Of a DNA stretch of 64,000 nt, positions 54,914 to 63,896 are shown piece by piece. A model generated the notes under the pieces. It had not been told where the DNA came from. It saw nothing but the letters and a program-made list of their open reading frames with translations, and searched no databases. Within the stretch, counting starts at the first letter, position 1. Every line of letters begins with the position of its first letter. This stretch comes from Erysipelothrix urinaevulpis. GTDB lineage: Bacteria > Bacillota_I > Bacilli_A > Erysipelotrichales > Erysipelotrichaceae. The stretch covers positions 1 to 64,000 of the forward strand of contig NZ_WTTB01000004.1 of NCBI RefSeq assembly GCF_009828835.1. Reading direction: 5' to 3'. The position numbers and the translations under genes were made by a program.

Positions 54914-55678
54914 CTATAAGGTTTGCTTATAGATTGAATTCATGTATAAATAATAATGTCCATGATGAATAAGATTTGGATAATAGTCAAATAAAGGCAT
55001 ATTTTTTTCAAAGTATTGAGCATAGCCTCCCGTTAATATACGTTTGGCTTTTATCCCTAATTCTTCTTCTATTTCACTAATCATCGCTTCGATTTGAAAT
55101 TTAATCCCATACATAAAACCTGAGCGAAGTGCGGTGTCTGTATCACGCCCCAATACAAACTCTGGGTACTCAAGATTGATCTTAGGCAAATGCTTCAGTG
55201 TTTCTTCAAATGTTCGTAAACCCAAACCAATGCCAGGAAAAATAATCCCACCTTCGTAAACAAAGTCATCGCCTACGACAATGATTTTATTAGCAGAACC
55301 CATATCAACGATAATAACTGCTTCTCCAACGAGCTGATATGCTCCATAAGCACAAGCGAGTAAATCTGCGCCAATCGCCTCATTTCCTTCTAATCTCGAC
55401 TCCATCTTTCCAATTGTTTGCATATTTACATCTAAAAGCACAGATGAATAATAATGTTTAAGTATCACACGAACACTTTCATGAATACTTGGAACAACAC
55501 AACTCAAAACAATAACATTTATTTCATATTCAATTTTTTTCAAACACTCCATAAAATATGATCCAAACTCATCTTCTTGATGTGTTAACTCTCTTTTATT
55601 GTAGACAATAGAACTTGTTTGATCATAAACCACAAAATGCATGGTTGTATTTCCTATATCAAGACTAAGTAAATTCAT
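54914..55678 (-). CDS. coaX: Type III pantothenate kinase
   Basis: A 254-residue protein with the ASKHA phosphate loops LSLDIGNTTMHF at the N-terminus, GADLLACAYGA near 101, DMGSANKI near 126 and a GGYAQYF motif near 217. These identify CoaX, the feedback-insensitive kinase of the first step of CoA synthesis. Start follows GGAGG. It supplies CoA next to a CoA-dependent module, although the transcription units differ. A hairpin with U-tract lies in its leader. Confidence 0.92.
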   Translation of the reverse strand: MNLLSLDIGNTTMHFVVYDQTSSIVYNKRELTHQEDEFGSYFMECLKKIEYEINVIVLSCVVPSIHESVRVILKHYYSSVLLDVNMQTIGKMESRLEGNEAIGADLLACAYGAYQLVGEAVIIVDMGSANKIIVVGDDFVYEGGIIFPGIGLGLRTFEETLKHLPKINLEYPEFVLGRDTDTALRSGFMYGIKFQIEAMISEIEEELGIKAKRILTGGYAQYFEKNMPLFDYYPNLIHHGHYYLYMNSIYKQTL

Positions 55679-55698
55679 ATAACCTCCATTTATAAAAA

Positions 55699-55731
55699 TA
55701 AAGAAGTCTGCTGATTAGCTAAACTTCTTTA
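55699..55731 (-). terminator. Terminator-like hairpin in the coaX leader
   Basis: A 9-bp stem (TAAAGAAGT/ACTTCTTTA) with a 15-nt loop and a minus-strand ATTTTTAT tail, about 20 bases upstream of the coaX start. No gene ends here, so it may act as an attenuator. Confidence 0.5.
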
Positions 55732-56175
55732 CTTTAAGAACAAATAACAATGATAGGTTTTAAAAAAGAGATTTTCAGTAATTAAGGAATGCTTATCATC
55801 ATGGAAGATAAATAGTTGTTGATATTTATACTGTCATAAGCACTTGGAATTTTTATTATGATAATTGGCTAGAAAGGAACCAAATTCACATCAATGGCTC
55901 TATCTGTTTGTTTGTTCTCGCCCTATTCGGCGCTTGATATCAATCAAGTAAGTTCACAATAATACAAGTAAAACCCAAAGTCAAACAAGGTACTGAAAGC
56001 GCATTCAAGACTATTAGTTAAGCTTATACCCTTCATTTTAATGATCACTTTTTAGTGTGTATTCAGTCGCTTTTTTCTTGTTAAACATTTCACAGAAATA
56101 TGTTCTATAACTAAATCTAATAGCACAAAATGTTCTCTTTATCTCAATACAGTGATATCATTGATTTAAGAAAGG
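55732..56175. other. Gap of about 450 bp between coaX and the fabK-like gene
   Basis: Divergent promoters are expected here. It holds a cre-like site at 55994-56007. No gene, tRNA or recognised riboswitch was found. Some candidate -10 boxes (TATAAA near 55827 on the minus strand, TATAAC near 56105 on the plus strand) have weak -35 partners. Confidence 0.5.
55994..56007 (+). promoter_or_regulatory. cre-like site upstream of the fabK-like gene
   Basis: TGAAAGCGCATTCA differs from the cre consensus at one position. It lies 178 bases upstream of the fabK-like start, rather far for direct repression of that gene. Confidence 0.4.
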
Positions 56176-56184
56176 ATGAATAAA

Positions 56185-57105
56185 ATGTCAATTACAGAAT
56201 TATTTGGTATTAAGTATCCTATATTACAAGGAGCAATGGCGCAAATCTCTACATCTCAATTAGTGATTGCGGTATCAGAAGCAGGAGGACTTGGGATTAT
56301 CGCTTCTGCTGGAATGGATGCTGAGCAATTAAGATCAGAAATTAAGGAAGTTCAAAAACATACAGATAAACCATTTGCAGTCAATTTGATGTTAATGATG
56401 AGCAATGTTGACGAACTTGTTGATGTATTAATAGAACAAAAGGTAAAAATCGTTACGACTGGTGCTGGAACGCCAAAACGTTTCATGGATAAATTTAAAC
56501 AAGCAAATGTAAAAGTTGTTCCTGTTGTCCCTTCTGTAAAACTTGCAGTTAAGATGGATGAACTTGGCGTCGATGCAGTCATCGCCGAAGGAACCGAAGC
56601 TGGAGGTCATATTGGAAAAACCACGACGATGTCCTTAATTCCACAAGTTGTGGATGCTGTTAACATTCCAGTAATTGCTGCAGGAGGAATCGCGGATGCA
56701 AGGGGATTACTAGCAGCTCAAGCACTGGGAGCAAGCGGTATCCAGGCAGGAACGCTTTTCTTAACCGCTCTAGAATGCCCGGTTCCTAACAGTTATAAAC
56801 TAAAAGTTTTAGAGGCAAATGACACATCGACTGTTGTGACTGGACAACGAATTGGACGAATGGTCCGTGTGATTAACAATCCAATGTCCCAACAATACTT
56901 AGAAATGGAGTATAATAACGAAAATCAAGATAAACTCGACAGTTTAACCAATGGTTCTTTAGAAAGAGCTGTTCACAACGGTGATGTCGAAACCGGTTCA
57001 GTGATGGCTGGTCAAATATCTGGGCTTTTAACAGTTATTAGGCCTGTCAAGGAAATCATTGAAACGATTATCAATGACTATCAGACACTAAAATCAAACT
57101 TATAA
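56185..57105 (+). CDS. FabK/nitronate monooxygenase-type FMN flavoprotein (enoyl reductase-like)
   Basis: A 306-residue TIM-barrel flavoprotein of the NMO/FabK family: IKYPILQGAMAQIS, NLMLMM, EGTEAGGHIGKTTTMSLIPQ with the phosphate-binding GGH, and IPVIAAGGIADARG. It has FabK-like length and the FabK-type catalytic His region, but the family also includes nitronate monooxygenases. FabK reduces enoyl-ACP; no fatty-acid synthesis genes adjoin it, while the acyl-CoA module does. The start is the ATG after AAAGGA; an ATG three codons earlier has no spacing. Confidence 0.8.
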   Translation: MSITELFGIKYPILQGAMAQISTSQLVIAVSEAGGLGIIASAGMDAEQLRSEIKEVQKHTDKPFAVNLMLMMSNVDELVDVLIEQKVKIVTTGAGTPKRFMDKFKQANVKVVPVVPSVKLAVKMDELGVDAVIAEGTEAGGHIGKTTTMSLIPQVVDAVNIPVIAAGGIADARGLLAAQALGASGIQAGTLFLTALECPVPNSYKLKVLEANDTSTVVTGQRIGRMVRVINNPMSQQYLEMEYNNENQDKLDSLTNGSLERAVHNGDVETGSVMAGQISGLLTVIRPVKEIIETIINDYQTLKSNL

Positions 57106-57120
57106 TAATCTCTACCACTA

Positions 57121-57150
57121 AAGATCAAACACAAAGTTTGATCTTTTTTT
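57121..57150 (+). terminator. Terminator after the fabK-like gene
   Basis: A 10-bp stem (AAGATCAAAC/GTTTGATCTT) with a 5-nt loop and seven T. Confidence 0.9.
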
Positions 57151-57297
57151 CATGTTAAAATAACTGGAATAGAATTGTTAAATATATCACTATTTAAGCC
57201 ATCGTAACTGCTTATAGGTGGTATTATATTTGCCTATTATAATTCTCATCATATTCATTTCTTTCTCTATTTAAATTTGATTAAATGGATTTGTACA

Positions 57298-57311
57298 TGA
57301 ATGCGCTATCA
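57298..57311 (+). promoter_or_regulatory. cre-like site of the acyl-CoA dehydrogenase gene
   Basis: TGAATGCGCTATCA differs from cre at one position and overlaps a GCGCT/AGCGC inverted repeat directly before the ribosome-binding site. Confidence 0.5.
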
Positions 57312-57328
57312 GCGCTAGAGGAGGAAAT

Positions 57329-58513
57329 ATGTTAGATTTAGATTTTGGACCTGATTTACTTGCTTATTCAAACGACCTTACAGACGGTGAAAAAGAGGTT
57401 TTGGCTAAAGTACGAACAGTCTTAAATGAAAAGGTGAAACCTGTCATTAATCAGCATTGGGAAAATGCGACATTCCCCTACGAAGAATTTGCAGAGGTTG
57501 TAAACACTGGAATTATGAGTGACTCCAAATTATATGAAGGACGTGATGGCACATATTCACAATTATATAATGTATTTTTATACTACGAATTAGCCCGTGT
57601 CGATGCTTCGATTGCAACATACTATACAGTGCATGTCGGCCTCTATCGTACCGCTCTAAAAATCGGTGGTAGTCAAGAACAAATTGAACGATTTGAAGTT
57701 CCAGCCCGTACCCTTGGACTACAAGGATGTTTTGGATTAACAGAACCAGATTCAGGTTCTGACATCGCTGGCGGAATGAGCACAACCGCTGAAAAAGTTG
57801 GAGATCAATGGGTGATCAATGGAGAGAAGCGTTGGATTGGTGGAGCAGATACAGCCGATGAAATGATTATTTTTGCCCGGGATAAAGCAGATCAACAAGT
57901 CAAATGCTTTGTTGTTCCTGGAAAAGCCAAAGGGGTATCCGTTGAAAATATTTGGGGGAAAGTATCCTTAAGACCCGTACAAAACGGACACATTACTTTA
58001 AAAGATGTTCATATTGACGATGACCGTCGTTTAGTTAATATTAATTCTTTTAAAGACGTAAATAAAATTTTACAAAGAACACGAGCCGATGTTGCTCATA
58101 TTGCGACAGGAATTCAAGCAGGCGCCTTAGAAGCAGCATTAAATTATGTTAAAGAAAGAAAACAATTCGGACGTCCTGTTGCTTCATTCCAAATTATCCA
58201 AGATAAAATTTCTAAAATGGCTGCAAACTTAACTTCATCACTTGCACTTTCAGTCCAACTCGCCAAACAGCAAGATGAACATGGAATTTATAGCAATGAA
58301 GAATCATCTCTTGTGAAAATGAATAATGCATTACGCATGAGAGAAACCGTCGCACTTGCACGAGAAATTGTCGGTGGTAACGGTATTACACTGGATACCG
58401 ATGTTGCGCGATTCTTTGCAGACGCTGAAGCAATCTATACATATGAAGGCAGTCATGAAATCAATTCTCTTATTGTGGGACGTGGCTTAACTGATATCAG
58501 TGCCTTTGTTTAA
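57329..58513 (+). CDS. Acyl-CoA dehydrogenase of the glutaryl-CoA-dehydrogenase-like group
   Basis: A 394-residue flavoenzyme: acyl-CoA dehydrogenase N domain (about 20-130), middle domain with GCFGLTEPDSGSD near 129-141 and WVINGEKRWIGG, and C domain with RKQFGRPVASFQ near 277. The catalytic base is Glu in YTYEGSHEINSLIVGRGLT near 370-385, the position and sequence seen in glutaryl-CoA dehydrogenase and plant ACX4-type oxidases rather than in Bcd. Start follows GAGGAGG. No etfAB genes are in the window, so the electron acceptor is open. Confidence 0.85.
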   Translation: MLDLDFGPDLLAYSNDLTDGEKEVLAKVRTVLNEKVKPVINQHWENATFPYEEFAEVVNTGIMSDSKLYEGRDGTYSQLYNVFLYYELARVDASIATYYTVHVGLYRTALKIGGSQEQIERFEVPARTLGLQGCFGLTEPDSGSDIAGGMSTTAEKVGDQWVINGEKRWIGGADTADEMIIFARDKADQQVKCFVVPGKAKGVSVENIWGKVSLRPVQNGHITLKDVHIDDDRRLVNINSFKDVNKILQRTRADVAHIATGIQAGALEAALNYVKERKQFGRPVASFQIIQDKISKMAANLTSSLALSVQLAKQQDEHGIYSNEESSLVKMNNALRMRETVALAREIVGGNGITLDTDVARFFADAEAIYTYEGSHEINSLIVGRGLTDISAFV

Positions 58514-58524
58514 TCTTTTATACT

Positions 58525-58555
58525 CAAAAAGTTGGTTAATGACCAGCTTTTTTTA
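58525..58555 (+). terminator. Terminator after the acyl-CoA dehydrogenase gene
   Basis: Interrupted stem (AAAAAG..TGGT / ACCA..CTTTTT) with seven T; also reaches the end of the convergent YolD-like gene. Confidence 0.75.
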
Positions 58556-58924
58556 TTCTTTAATTTGAATATTCCTAATTATTTCCCAGGCTATATCTTG
58601 ATCTTCTATATATAAATTTTCACAATCAGCATAACCTGAAAAAACACCTTCTATAGTAGGATATAAACGATCTTTGTCATCGTATAAATTAAGTTGAATC
58701 GATACACTCTTTGTTTTTAAAAATGCAATTTGTAAAACATCATCTATTTCTGCTTGTGTCATTTGCGGAAGTTTTTTTCCCGTATCCATTGCATCGTTTT
58801 TATTGTCATCAATCACTTTCTTTAATTCGTCTAATGCAAACGCTGTCCCCCACTTTAAACCAAATGAACGATCTTCATAATCATTGTAGTTTACAAACTC
58901 TTTTTTAGTTCTTCGTCTCATCAT
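58553..58924 (-). CDS. YolD-like protein
   Basis: A 123-residue protein with a basic N-terminus and the ...ALDELKKVIDDNKND / VSIQLNLYDDKDRLYPTIEGVFSGY core of the YolD-like family. These proteins lie next to Y-family DNA polymerases (UvrX/YqjW) in Bacillota and are thought to act with them in error-prone repair. Its ATG overlaps the polymerase stop (ATGA), so the two are co-translated. Confidence 0.8.
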   Translation of the reverse strand: MMRRRTKKEFVNYNDYEDRSFGLKWGTAFALDELKKVIDDNKNDAMDTGKKLPQMTQAEIDDVLQIAFLKTKSVSIQLNLYDDKDRLYPTIEGVFSGYADCENLYIEDQDIAWEIIRNIQIKE

Positions 58925-60273
58925 TTAAACTCCTTATTTTCAATTCCACCCATACCACCTGCATGACCTCCCACTAAATTACTACGAGCAATAGCCCGCC
59001 CACCAGCAATCAAACTGCTTGCATAAACTAATTTTGTAAATCCATATCTATCTCTAATCTCATCAACAACTTCATCAAATTTATTTTCTTTATCTTTTAC
59101 TTCAATACTTTCAAACAAATTGAGTTGTTCTAGTTGCGGTTCTTCTAACTTAGAACATGTTATTCCAACATTTCGTATGACTTGGTTAGTATAGAACTGA
59201 TCAAATATTTTAAAAACTGCCTCCGCTATTTTTTTACTGTTATGAGTCGCTTCAATTTTCATTTGTTTACTAAACCCACTTTTTCCATGTTTATCAACAT
59301 ACCACAAGGAATAGCCAACCCATAAGCTAACACACGTGCATCGTTTTCCACTTCGTCTAAGACGAGTCGCAACTTGATCACTCATTTCTTGTAAAATAAT
59401 TTCAATCTCACTACGTTTTTTATAATCACGATTTAAGACCTGAGAGTTACCAATAGATTTTGATTTAGGAATATAAACTTCTCCAAGAAAAGTACGATCA
59501 ATACCCCAAGCATGAGCATAAAGTTGAGCTCCAATAACTCCCATTTCTTTTTTAATTTTATAATAATTGATGTGTGCTAAATCGCGAATGGAATGAATCC
59601 CCATTTTTTGTAAACGAAGGGCTGACCGTTGACCAATTCCCCAAAAATCAGTTAAATTAGGAATATTCCATACTTTCTCTTTAACATCGTCATACCGCCA
59701 TTCTGCTTTCATATCCTGATTGTATTTCGCTTCATTATCAAGTGCCAATTTAGCGAGTAAAGGATTATCGCCGATTCCAACGGTAGTATAGATACCTGTT
59801 TCTTTAAAAACATCGATTTGAATTAATCGTGCGAGTTCATGGGCACTGTCACAATTAAAGTAACGCAGTGAACCTGTTACATCTAAAAATGTTTCATCCA
59901 CTGAATAAACCGCTATGTTTTCATCATCAACATATTGGCGATAAATTGTATTAATTTTCTTTTGAATACTCATGTATAAATTCATACGTGGTGGAGCAAT
60001 CACAAGATCTTTAGGATAAGGATATGGCAAGTCTCTAGCACGGCTAATGTTTGATATATGATACGCTTTTTTTGCTTGAGGACTTGACGCTAAAATTAAA
60101 CCACTGCCACGTTCTTTAACATTATCACTAGGATAACTCATAACGACAAGCTTTACTTTTAAAGGATCGAAGCCCCGTGCTACCGCTTCACACGATGCAT
60201 AAAAACTTTTACAATCAATACAGAGAATATCTCTTGAAGGTTCTTTATCATAATCAAATACTAAATTCTTCAT
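58921..60273 (-). CDS. Y-family DNA polymerase (UvrX/ImpB-like)
   Basis: A 450-residue translesion polymerase: IDCKSFYASCEAV with catalytic Asp at the N-terminus, YSVDETFLDVTG with the Asp-Glu pair near 110, helix-hairpin-helix FWGIGQRSALRLQKMGIHSI near 200, and a little-finger domain after 250. This is the ImpB/MucB/UvrX branch, not DinB itself. The start is the ATG after AAGGAAT; longer readings lack a site. No LexA/DinR box (CGAAC-N4-GTTCG) was found upstream. Confidence 0.9.
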   Translation of the reverse strand: MKNLVFDYDKEPSRDILCIDCKSFYASCEAVARGFDPLKVKLVVMSYPSDNVKERGSGLILASSPQAKKAYHISNISRARDLPYPYPKDLVIAPPRMNLYMSIQKKINTIYRQYVDDENIAVYSVDETFLDVTGSLRYFNCDSAHELARLIQIDVFKETGIYTTVGIGDNPLLAKLALDNEAKYNQDMKAEWRYDDVKEKVWNIPNLTDFWGIGQRSALRLQKMGIHSIRDLAHINYYKIKKEMGVIGAQLYAHAWGIDRTFLGEVYIPKSKSIGNSQVLNRDYKKRSEIEIILQEMSDQVATRLRRSGKRCTCVSLWVGYSLWYVDKHGKSGFSKQMKIEATHNSKKIAEAVFKIFDQFYTNQVIRNVGITCSKLEEPQLEQLNLFESIEVKDKENKFDEVVDEIRDRYGFTKLVYASSLIAGGRAIARSNLVGGHAGGMGGIENKEFK

Positions 60274-60508
60274 GCTTATCATTCCTTTTCTTGTATTTAT
60301 TCTATAATTAATAAACGACACTTTATGACATGTATTCACATTTCTTTATATTCATCCTCAAATAAGACAAAAAAATCTAATCCATGTCTAGGGATGTTTG
60401 CACTAAAAAGTTGTCACTCTATCCAAAAAGAAGCCATCATCATCCATTCATTTCGTAACTTTGTTATAATAAAGTTTAAGAGAGTATAACTCTTGAGGAG
60501 GAGTAAGA

Positions 60509-61900
60509 ATGATTAAGTTTGGTACTGGTGGATGGCGTGCGATTATTGGCGACGAATTCACAAAAGAAAATGTTCAAATTTTAACCCAATCATTGGCTGA
60601 CGAAATGACGTCAAAGGAAATTGTGATTGGATATGATCGTCGTTTTTTATCTGATGTGGCCGCAATGTGGATGGCTGAAGTATTTATTGCGAATGACATA
60701 GGTGTTTATTTTATTCCTAAAGCTGTACCCACACCCATGACAATGTTTGCAGTCAAAGAGTTAGGATTAGAGTATGGCGTTGCTGTGACAGCAAGTCATA
60801 ACCCTGCCCTTTACAATGGGATCAAGGTCTTTACAGAAGGCGGAAAAGATGCCAGTGAAGACATTACAAATAAATTTCAAAAGAGAATTGATCAAGGGAT
60901 CATTGTCAACTCAATCAGTACAGACGAGGCGCTAAAAAGTGATCTTTTTAAAGAATACAACCCTAAAAACAACTACATTGACGCAATCTTGAGTCATGTC
61001 GATCAACAAGCAATTCGCGATGCTGAACTTAAGGTAATGGTCGATCCTATGTATGGCGTATCGAAGACATCTCTATCCATTATTCTCAATACATTGCGTG
61101 CAGATGTCGATATGATCAACGAACGACACGATACCTTGTTTGGTGGTAAATTACCTTCACCTGCATCCGCAAACCTACACGAACTTGAAGAAAAAGTAAT
61201 TGATGGAAACTATGATATGGGAATCGCTACTGATGGTGACGCCGATAGAATCGGAATCATTGATGAACTTGGTAATTTTATACACCCCAACATGCTTCTT
61301 TCACTCTTGTATTTTTATTTATTAGAATACAAAGGTTTAAAGGGAGATGTCGTAAGAAATATATCAACAACTCATCTCTTAGATAGAATTGCGAAAGACC
61401 ACAATCAACAATGCATAGAAGTTCCAGTCGGTTTCAAACATATTTCCGAAAACATGGAAAAACACGATGCACTCATTGGTGGTGAATCAAGTGGTGGACT
61501 AACAATTCGTGGTCATATTCAAGGAAAAGACGGTATTTTCGCAGCAACCTTACTGGTTGAAATGGTCAGTGTCAGTAAGAAGAGCTTAAGCGAACTTGTC
61601 AAAGAGCTTGAAGAACGCTATGGAAGACTTTACAATGATGAACTCGACTATAGTTTCACTCAAGAAGATAAAGAACGAATTCAACAAGATCTCTTTGTAA
61701 AAAAAGACATTCCAAACTTCCACTTAGACATTGACCATATATCATACATGGATGGACTCAAGGTTTACTTTAAAGATGGGGCTTGGATTTCAGCTCGTTT
61801 CTCAGGAACTGAACCTTTAATCCGCGTCTTTGCTGAAGCAAATTCACAAGACGACATTATTAAACTAACGCAAACCTTCGAATCATTCTTAAACTTATAA
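60509..61900 (+). CDS. Alpha-D-phosphohexomutase (phosphoglucomutase/phosphomannomutase)
   Basis: A 463-residue enzyme with the four family loops: catalytic TASHNP near 92-97, metal loop TDGDADRIG near 236-244, sugar loop GGESSGG near 325-331 and phosphate loop RFSGTEPLIRVFAE near 430. It interconverts hexose 1- and 6-phosphates. Start follows GAGGAGGAG. Whether glucose, mannose or glucosamine is the main substrate is not decidable. Monocistronic with its own terminator. Confidence 0.9.
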   Translation: MIKFGTGGWRAIIGDEFTKENVQILTQSLADEMTSKEIVIGYDRRFLSDVAAMWMAEVFIANDIGVYFIPKAVPTPMTMFAVKELGLEYGVAVTASHNPALYNGIKVFTEGGKDASEDITNKFQKRIDQGIIVNSISTDEALKSDLFKEYNPKNNYIDAILSHVDQQAIRDAELKVMVDPMYGVSKTSLSIILNTLRADVDMINERHDTLFGGKLPSPASANLHELEEKVIDGNYDMGIATDGDADRIGIIDELGNFIHPNMLLSLLYFYLLEYKGLKGDVVRNISTTHLLDRIAKDHNQQCIEVPVGFKHISENMEKHDALIGGESSGGLTIRGHIQGKDGIFAATLLVEMVSVSKKSLSELVKELEERYGRLYNDELDYSFTQEDKERIQQDLFVKKDIPNFHLDIDHISYMDGLKVYFKDGAWISARFSGTEPLIRVFAEANSQDDIIKLTQTFESFLNL

Positions 61901-61911
61901 TCTAAACAAAT

Positions 61912-61957
61912 AAACTGAACATCGTTCCTAACCATGGATACAGACGTTCAGTTTTTT
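61912..61957 (+). terminator. Terminator after the phosphohexomutase gene
   Basis: A 9-bp stem (AAACTGAAC/GTTCAGTTT) with a 25-nt loop containing TCC/GGA, followed by six T. Confidence 0.75.
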
Positions 61958-62190
61958 CATAATAAAAATACCAATACCTTTTCATTTTACAATGAATTGA
62001 TAGAAGTATTCTTTTTTATATTTATCATCTTTGTATAATCGACCATTTTATGTGCAACTACAGATTAGCATTACTACTACCGACAAGCTCCAACTTTTTA
62101 GCTACAGTTTAAAATAATGTCCCATAGTCTTCTTAATAGTTTCAAAAAAAAAAAGCTAATTACATTATCTTATATTAATGCAAATAACGA

Positions 62191-62760
62191 TTAAATTTCA
62201 TGCCTAAAGCTATATTCTTTACCTGCTCCCAAAGGCTCAACGGATACTTCAACACTACCGAAATCTGCAGGAAATGGCTCATTTTCCTCCCCGCTTATTA
62301 ATACTTCAATTATAAAATAATTTTCAGTCTCATCTAAGTAAATACGGCCCAATGTTTTATATTTTTTTTGAATTTTAAAGTAACTGTCGATAATTTCTAA
62401 AGTCTTAGATAAATCATTAATCGCATTCATTTCCCATTTATCTAGACTTGATAAAATGATGTAGTTTATTTGGAGATTATTAACTGTATTTAAAAATTTT
62501 GAATACTTTATATCAGTCTTATATAAACAGAAATAAGGTATAAGTATAACTATTTCGTAGTAAACTATATCTGAGCATAATTCAATAAAACTAAATCCAT
62601 AATTATATTGATCTTTAATGATTAATAATACAGCAATAAGTCGATAAATAATAAAAACGTATCTTGTACGTGAAAAATTTTTATTTCTTGAAAAATAATA
62701 GAAAAAATATAATGAAAAAATGTAAATAGTGGTTTCTAAAAGCATTAAAAACAATTCCAT
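62191..62760 (-). CDS. Hypothetical membrane protein next to the IS3 element
   Basis: A 189-residue protein with hydrophobic segments near 5-22, 32-48 and 58-78 and a soluble C-terminal half (about 105-189) with mixed strands. It is markedly more AT-rich than its neighbours, and its start lies about 35 bases inside from the left end of the decayed IS, which suggests acquired DNA. The intergenic stretch before it (61958-62190) shows nothing recognisable. I do not know a family. Confidence 0.55.
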   Translation of the reverse strand: MELFLMLLETTIYIFSLYFFYYFSRNKNFSRTRYVFIIYRLIAVLLIIKDQYNYGFSFIELCSDIVYYEIVILIPYFCLYKTDIKYSKFLNTVNNLQINYIILSSLDKWEMNAINDLSKTLEIIDSYFKIQKKYKTLGRIYLDETENYFIIEVLISGEENEPFPADFGSVEVSVEPLGAGKEYSFRHEI

Positions 62761-62826
62761 AAAGGACCTCTTTTCTTAAAGATGCTGAAGTGATAATGGA
62801 ATGTCAACCTTGTTGTTGACACTCAT

Positions 62827-63603
62827 CTATATAACATTTTCTAAACGATACTGTACAGGCGTTAAGTAATTTAACGTTTGATGGTATCGTTTATTATTAA
62901 ACCACCACACATACACTGACAACTCTTGTTTCAATTGCTGTGGTGTTTCGAACCTATTTGGATAAATAAACTCTGTTTTTATTGACTTAAAGGTCGCTTC
63001 AGCGACCGCATTATCATATGGTACTCCAGTTTCACTCAGTGATCTGGATATCCCAAATATATTAATGAGGTCTTCTATAAGAGAACTCTTAAACTTCATG
63101 CCTCTATCACTATTGAAGTATTGCACATTGTTTAAACTTCCATTAACTGTTGCGAATGCTTCTTTTACGAGCTGGGCCGTTTTTCTTGGACCTGCACTGT
63201 AGCCTATTATTTCCTACCCCAACGTAGGTGAGCTCACTTACGATGACTTCTTTTTGCTTTCTACCATTGAACTCTTGATTAACGATGTTCATGATTGCTC
63301 TCGGTTAACATTTTGCCTTTCTGGCTTGAACTGAACTACTGTATAACGTGATACAAGGCCTTCTTCTGCCATGATATGACCAATTCTACGTCGTGATAAA
63401 TTAATCCCTTGTTCCTGACAAGCACGCTTAATTTTGCGGGTACCATAGATTTGATTACTTTCATGAAATATCTTTATGACTAAGTCTGTATGAATATCTT
63501 TTTTCTTGGAGAAGTCTTTATCTCTATATTTATAATATCCGGATCTACTAATCTCTAAAATTCTACACATCTCGCTGACTGGATACTTGTGTTCATTTTA
63601 TTT
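62827..63603 (-). pseudogene. IS3-family transposase orfB, broken
   Basis: Three stretches in three frames rebuild an orfB. The N-terminal part opens with NEHKYPVSEMCRILEISRSG and runs to a frameshift at about 63300. A second stretch (MNIVNQEF, then SELTYV) ends at a deletion near 63210. The C-terminal part (IGYSAGP..., NSDRGMK, DNAVAEATFKSIKTEF) closes at 62827. An in-frame TAA also separates it from orfA, the first DDE Asp reads Glu (SELTYV where SDLTYV is usual), and the deletion removes part of the catalytic core. It cannot be active. Confidence 0.85.
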
Positions 63604-63605
63604 CA

Positions 63606-63896
63606 TTACTTTGATTTTCGTCCCATAATCAGCGTCGCTTGCTTTAAAATATCGACCTCCATTCTAAGTTTTTGATTTTCTTCACGGAGTTTTCTTGACT
63701 CATCTATAGATTCTTTATTATCTACAGTAACATCATCATTTGAATTAGATCCATACTTTTTTTCTCCACTGATATATCGATGCGGGGACCAATCATACTC
63801 ATCAATTAGTTCAGCAGGAGATTTTCCTGACTCATACAAAGAAACCATTTGTTTCTTAAAATCTTCACTGTAAGTTCTTCGTTTCTTTGAACTCAT
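63606..63896 (-). CDS. IS3-family transposase orfA
   Basis: A 96-residue protein with an N-terminal helix-turn-helix (RRTYSEDFKKQMVSLYESGKSPAELIDEYDWS) and a C-terminal leucine-zipper-like coil (REENQKLRMEVDILKQATLIMG). It is the normal length for IS3 orfA and looks intact, but its partner orfB is broken. Start is the ATG after GAGGAAT. Confidence 0.85.
   Translation of the reverse strand: MSSKKRRTYSEDFKKQMVSLYESGKSPAELIDEYDWSPHRYISGEKKYGSNSNDDVTVDNKESIDESRKLREENQKLRMEVDILKQATLIMGRKSK

Noticed and set aside
54914-54932. CTATAAG/CTTATAG inverted repeat at the end of coaX
   Set aside because: Half of it is codons of the coaX end, there is no U-tract, and I could not link it to the AGCCTAT boxes; chance is likely.
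60274-60508. LexA/DinR box in front of the Y-family polymerase
   Set aside because: I searched by eye for CGAAC-N4-GTTCG and found no acceptable match, so SOS control is not claimed.
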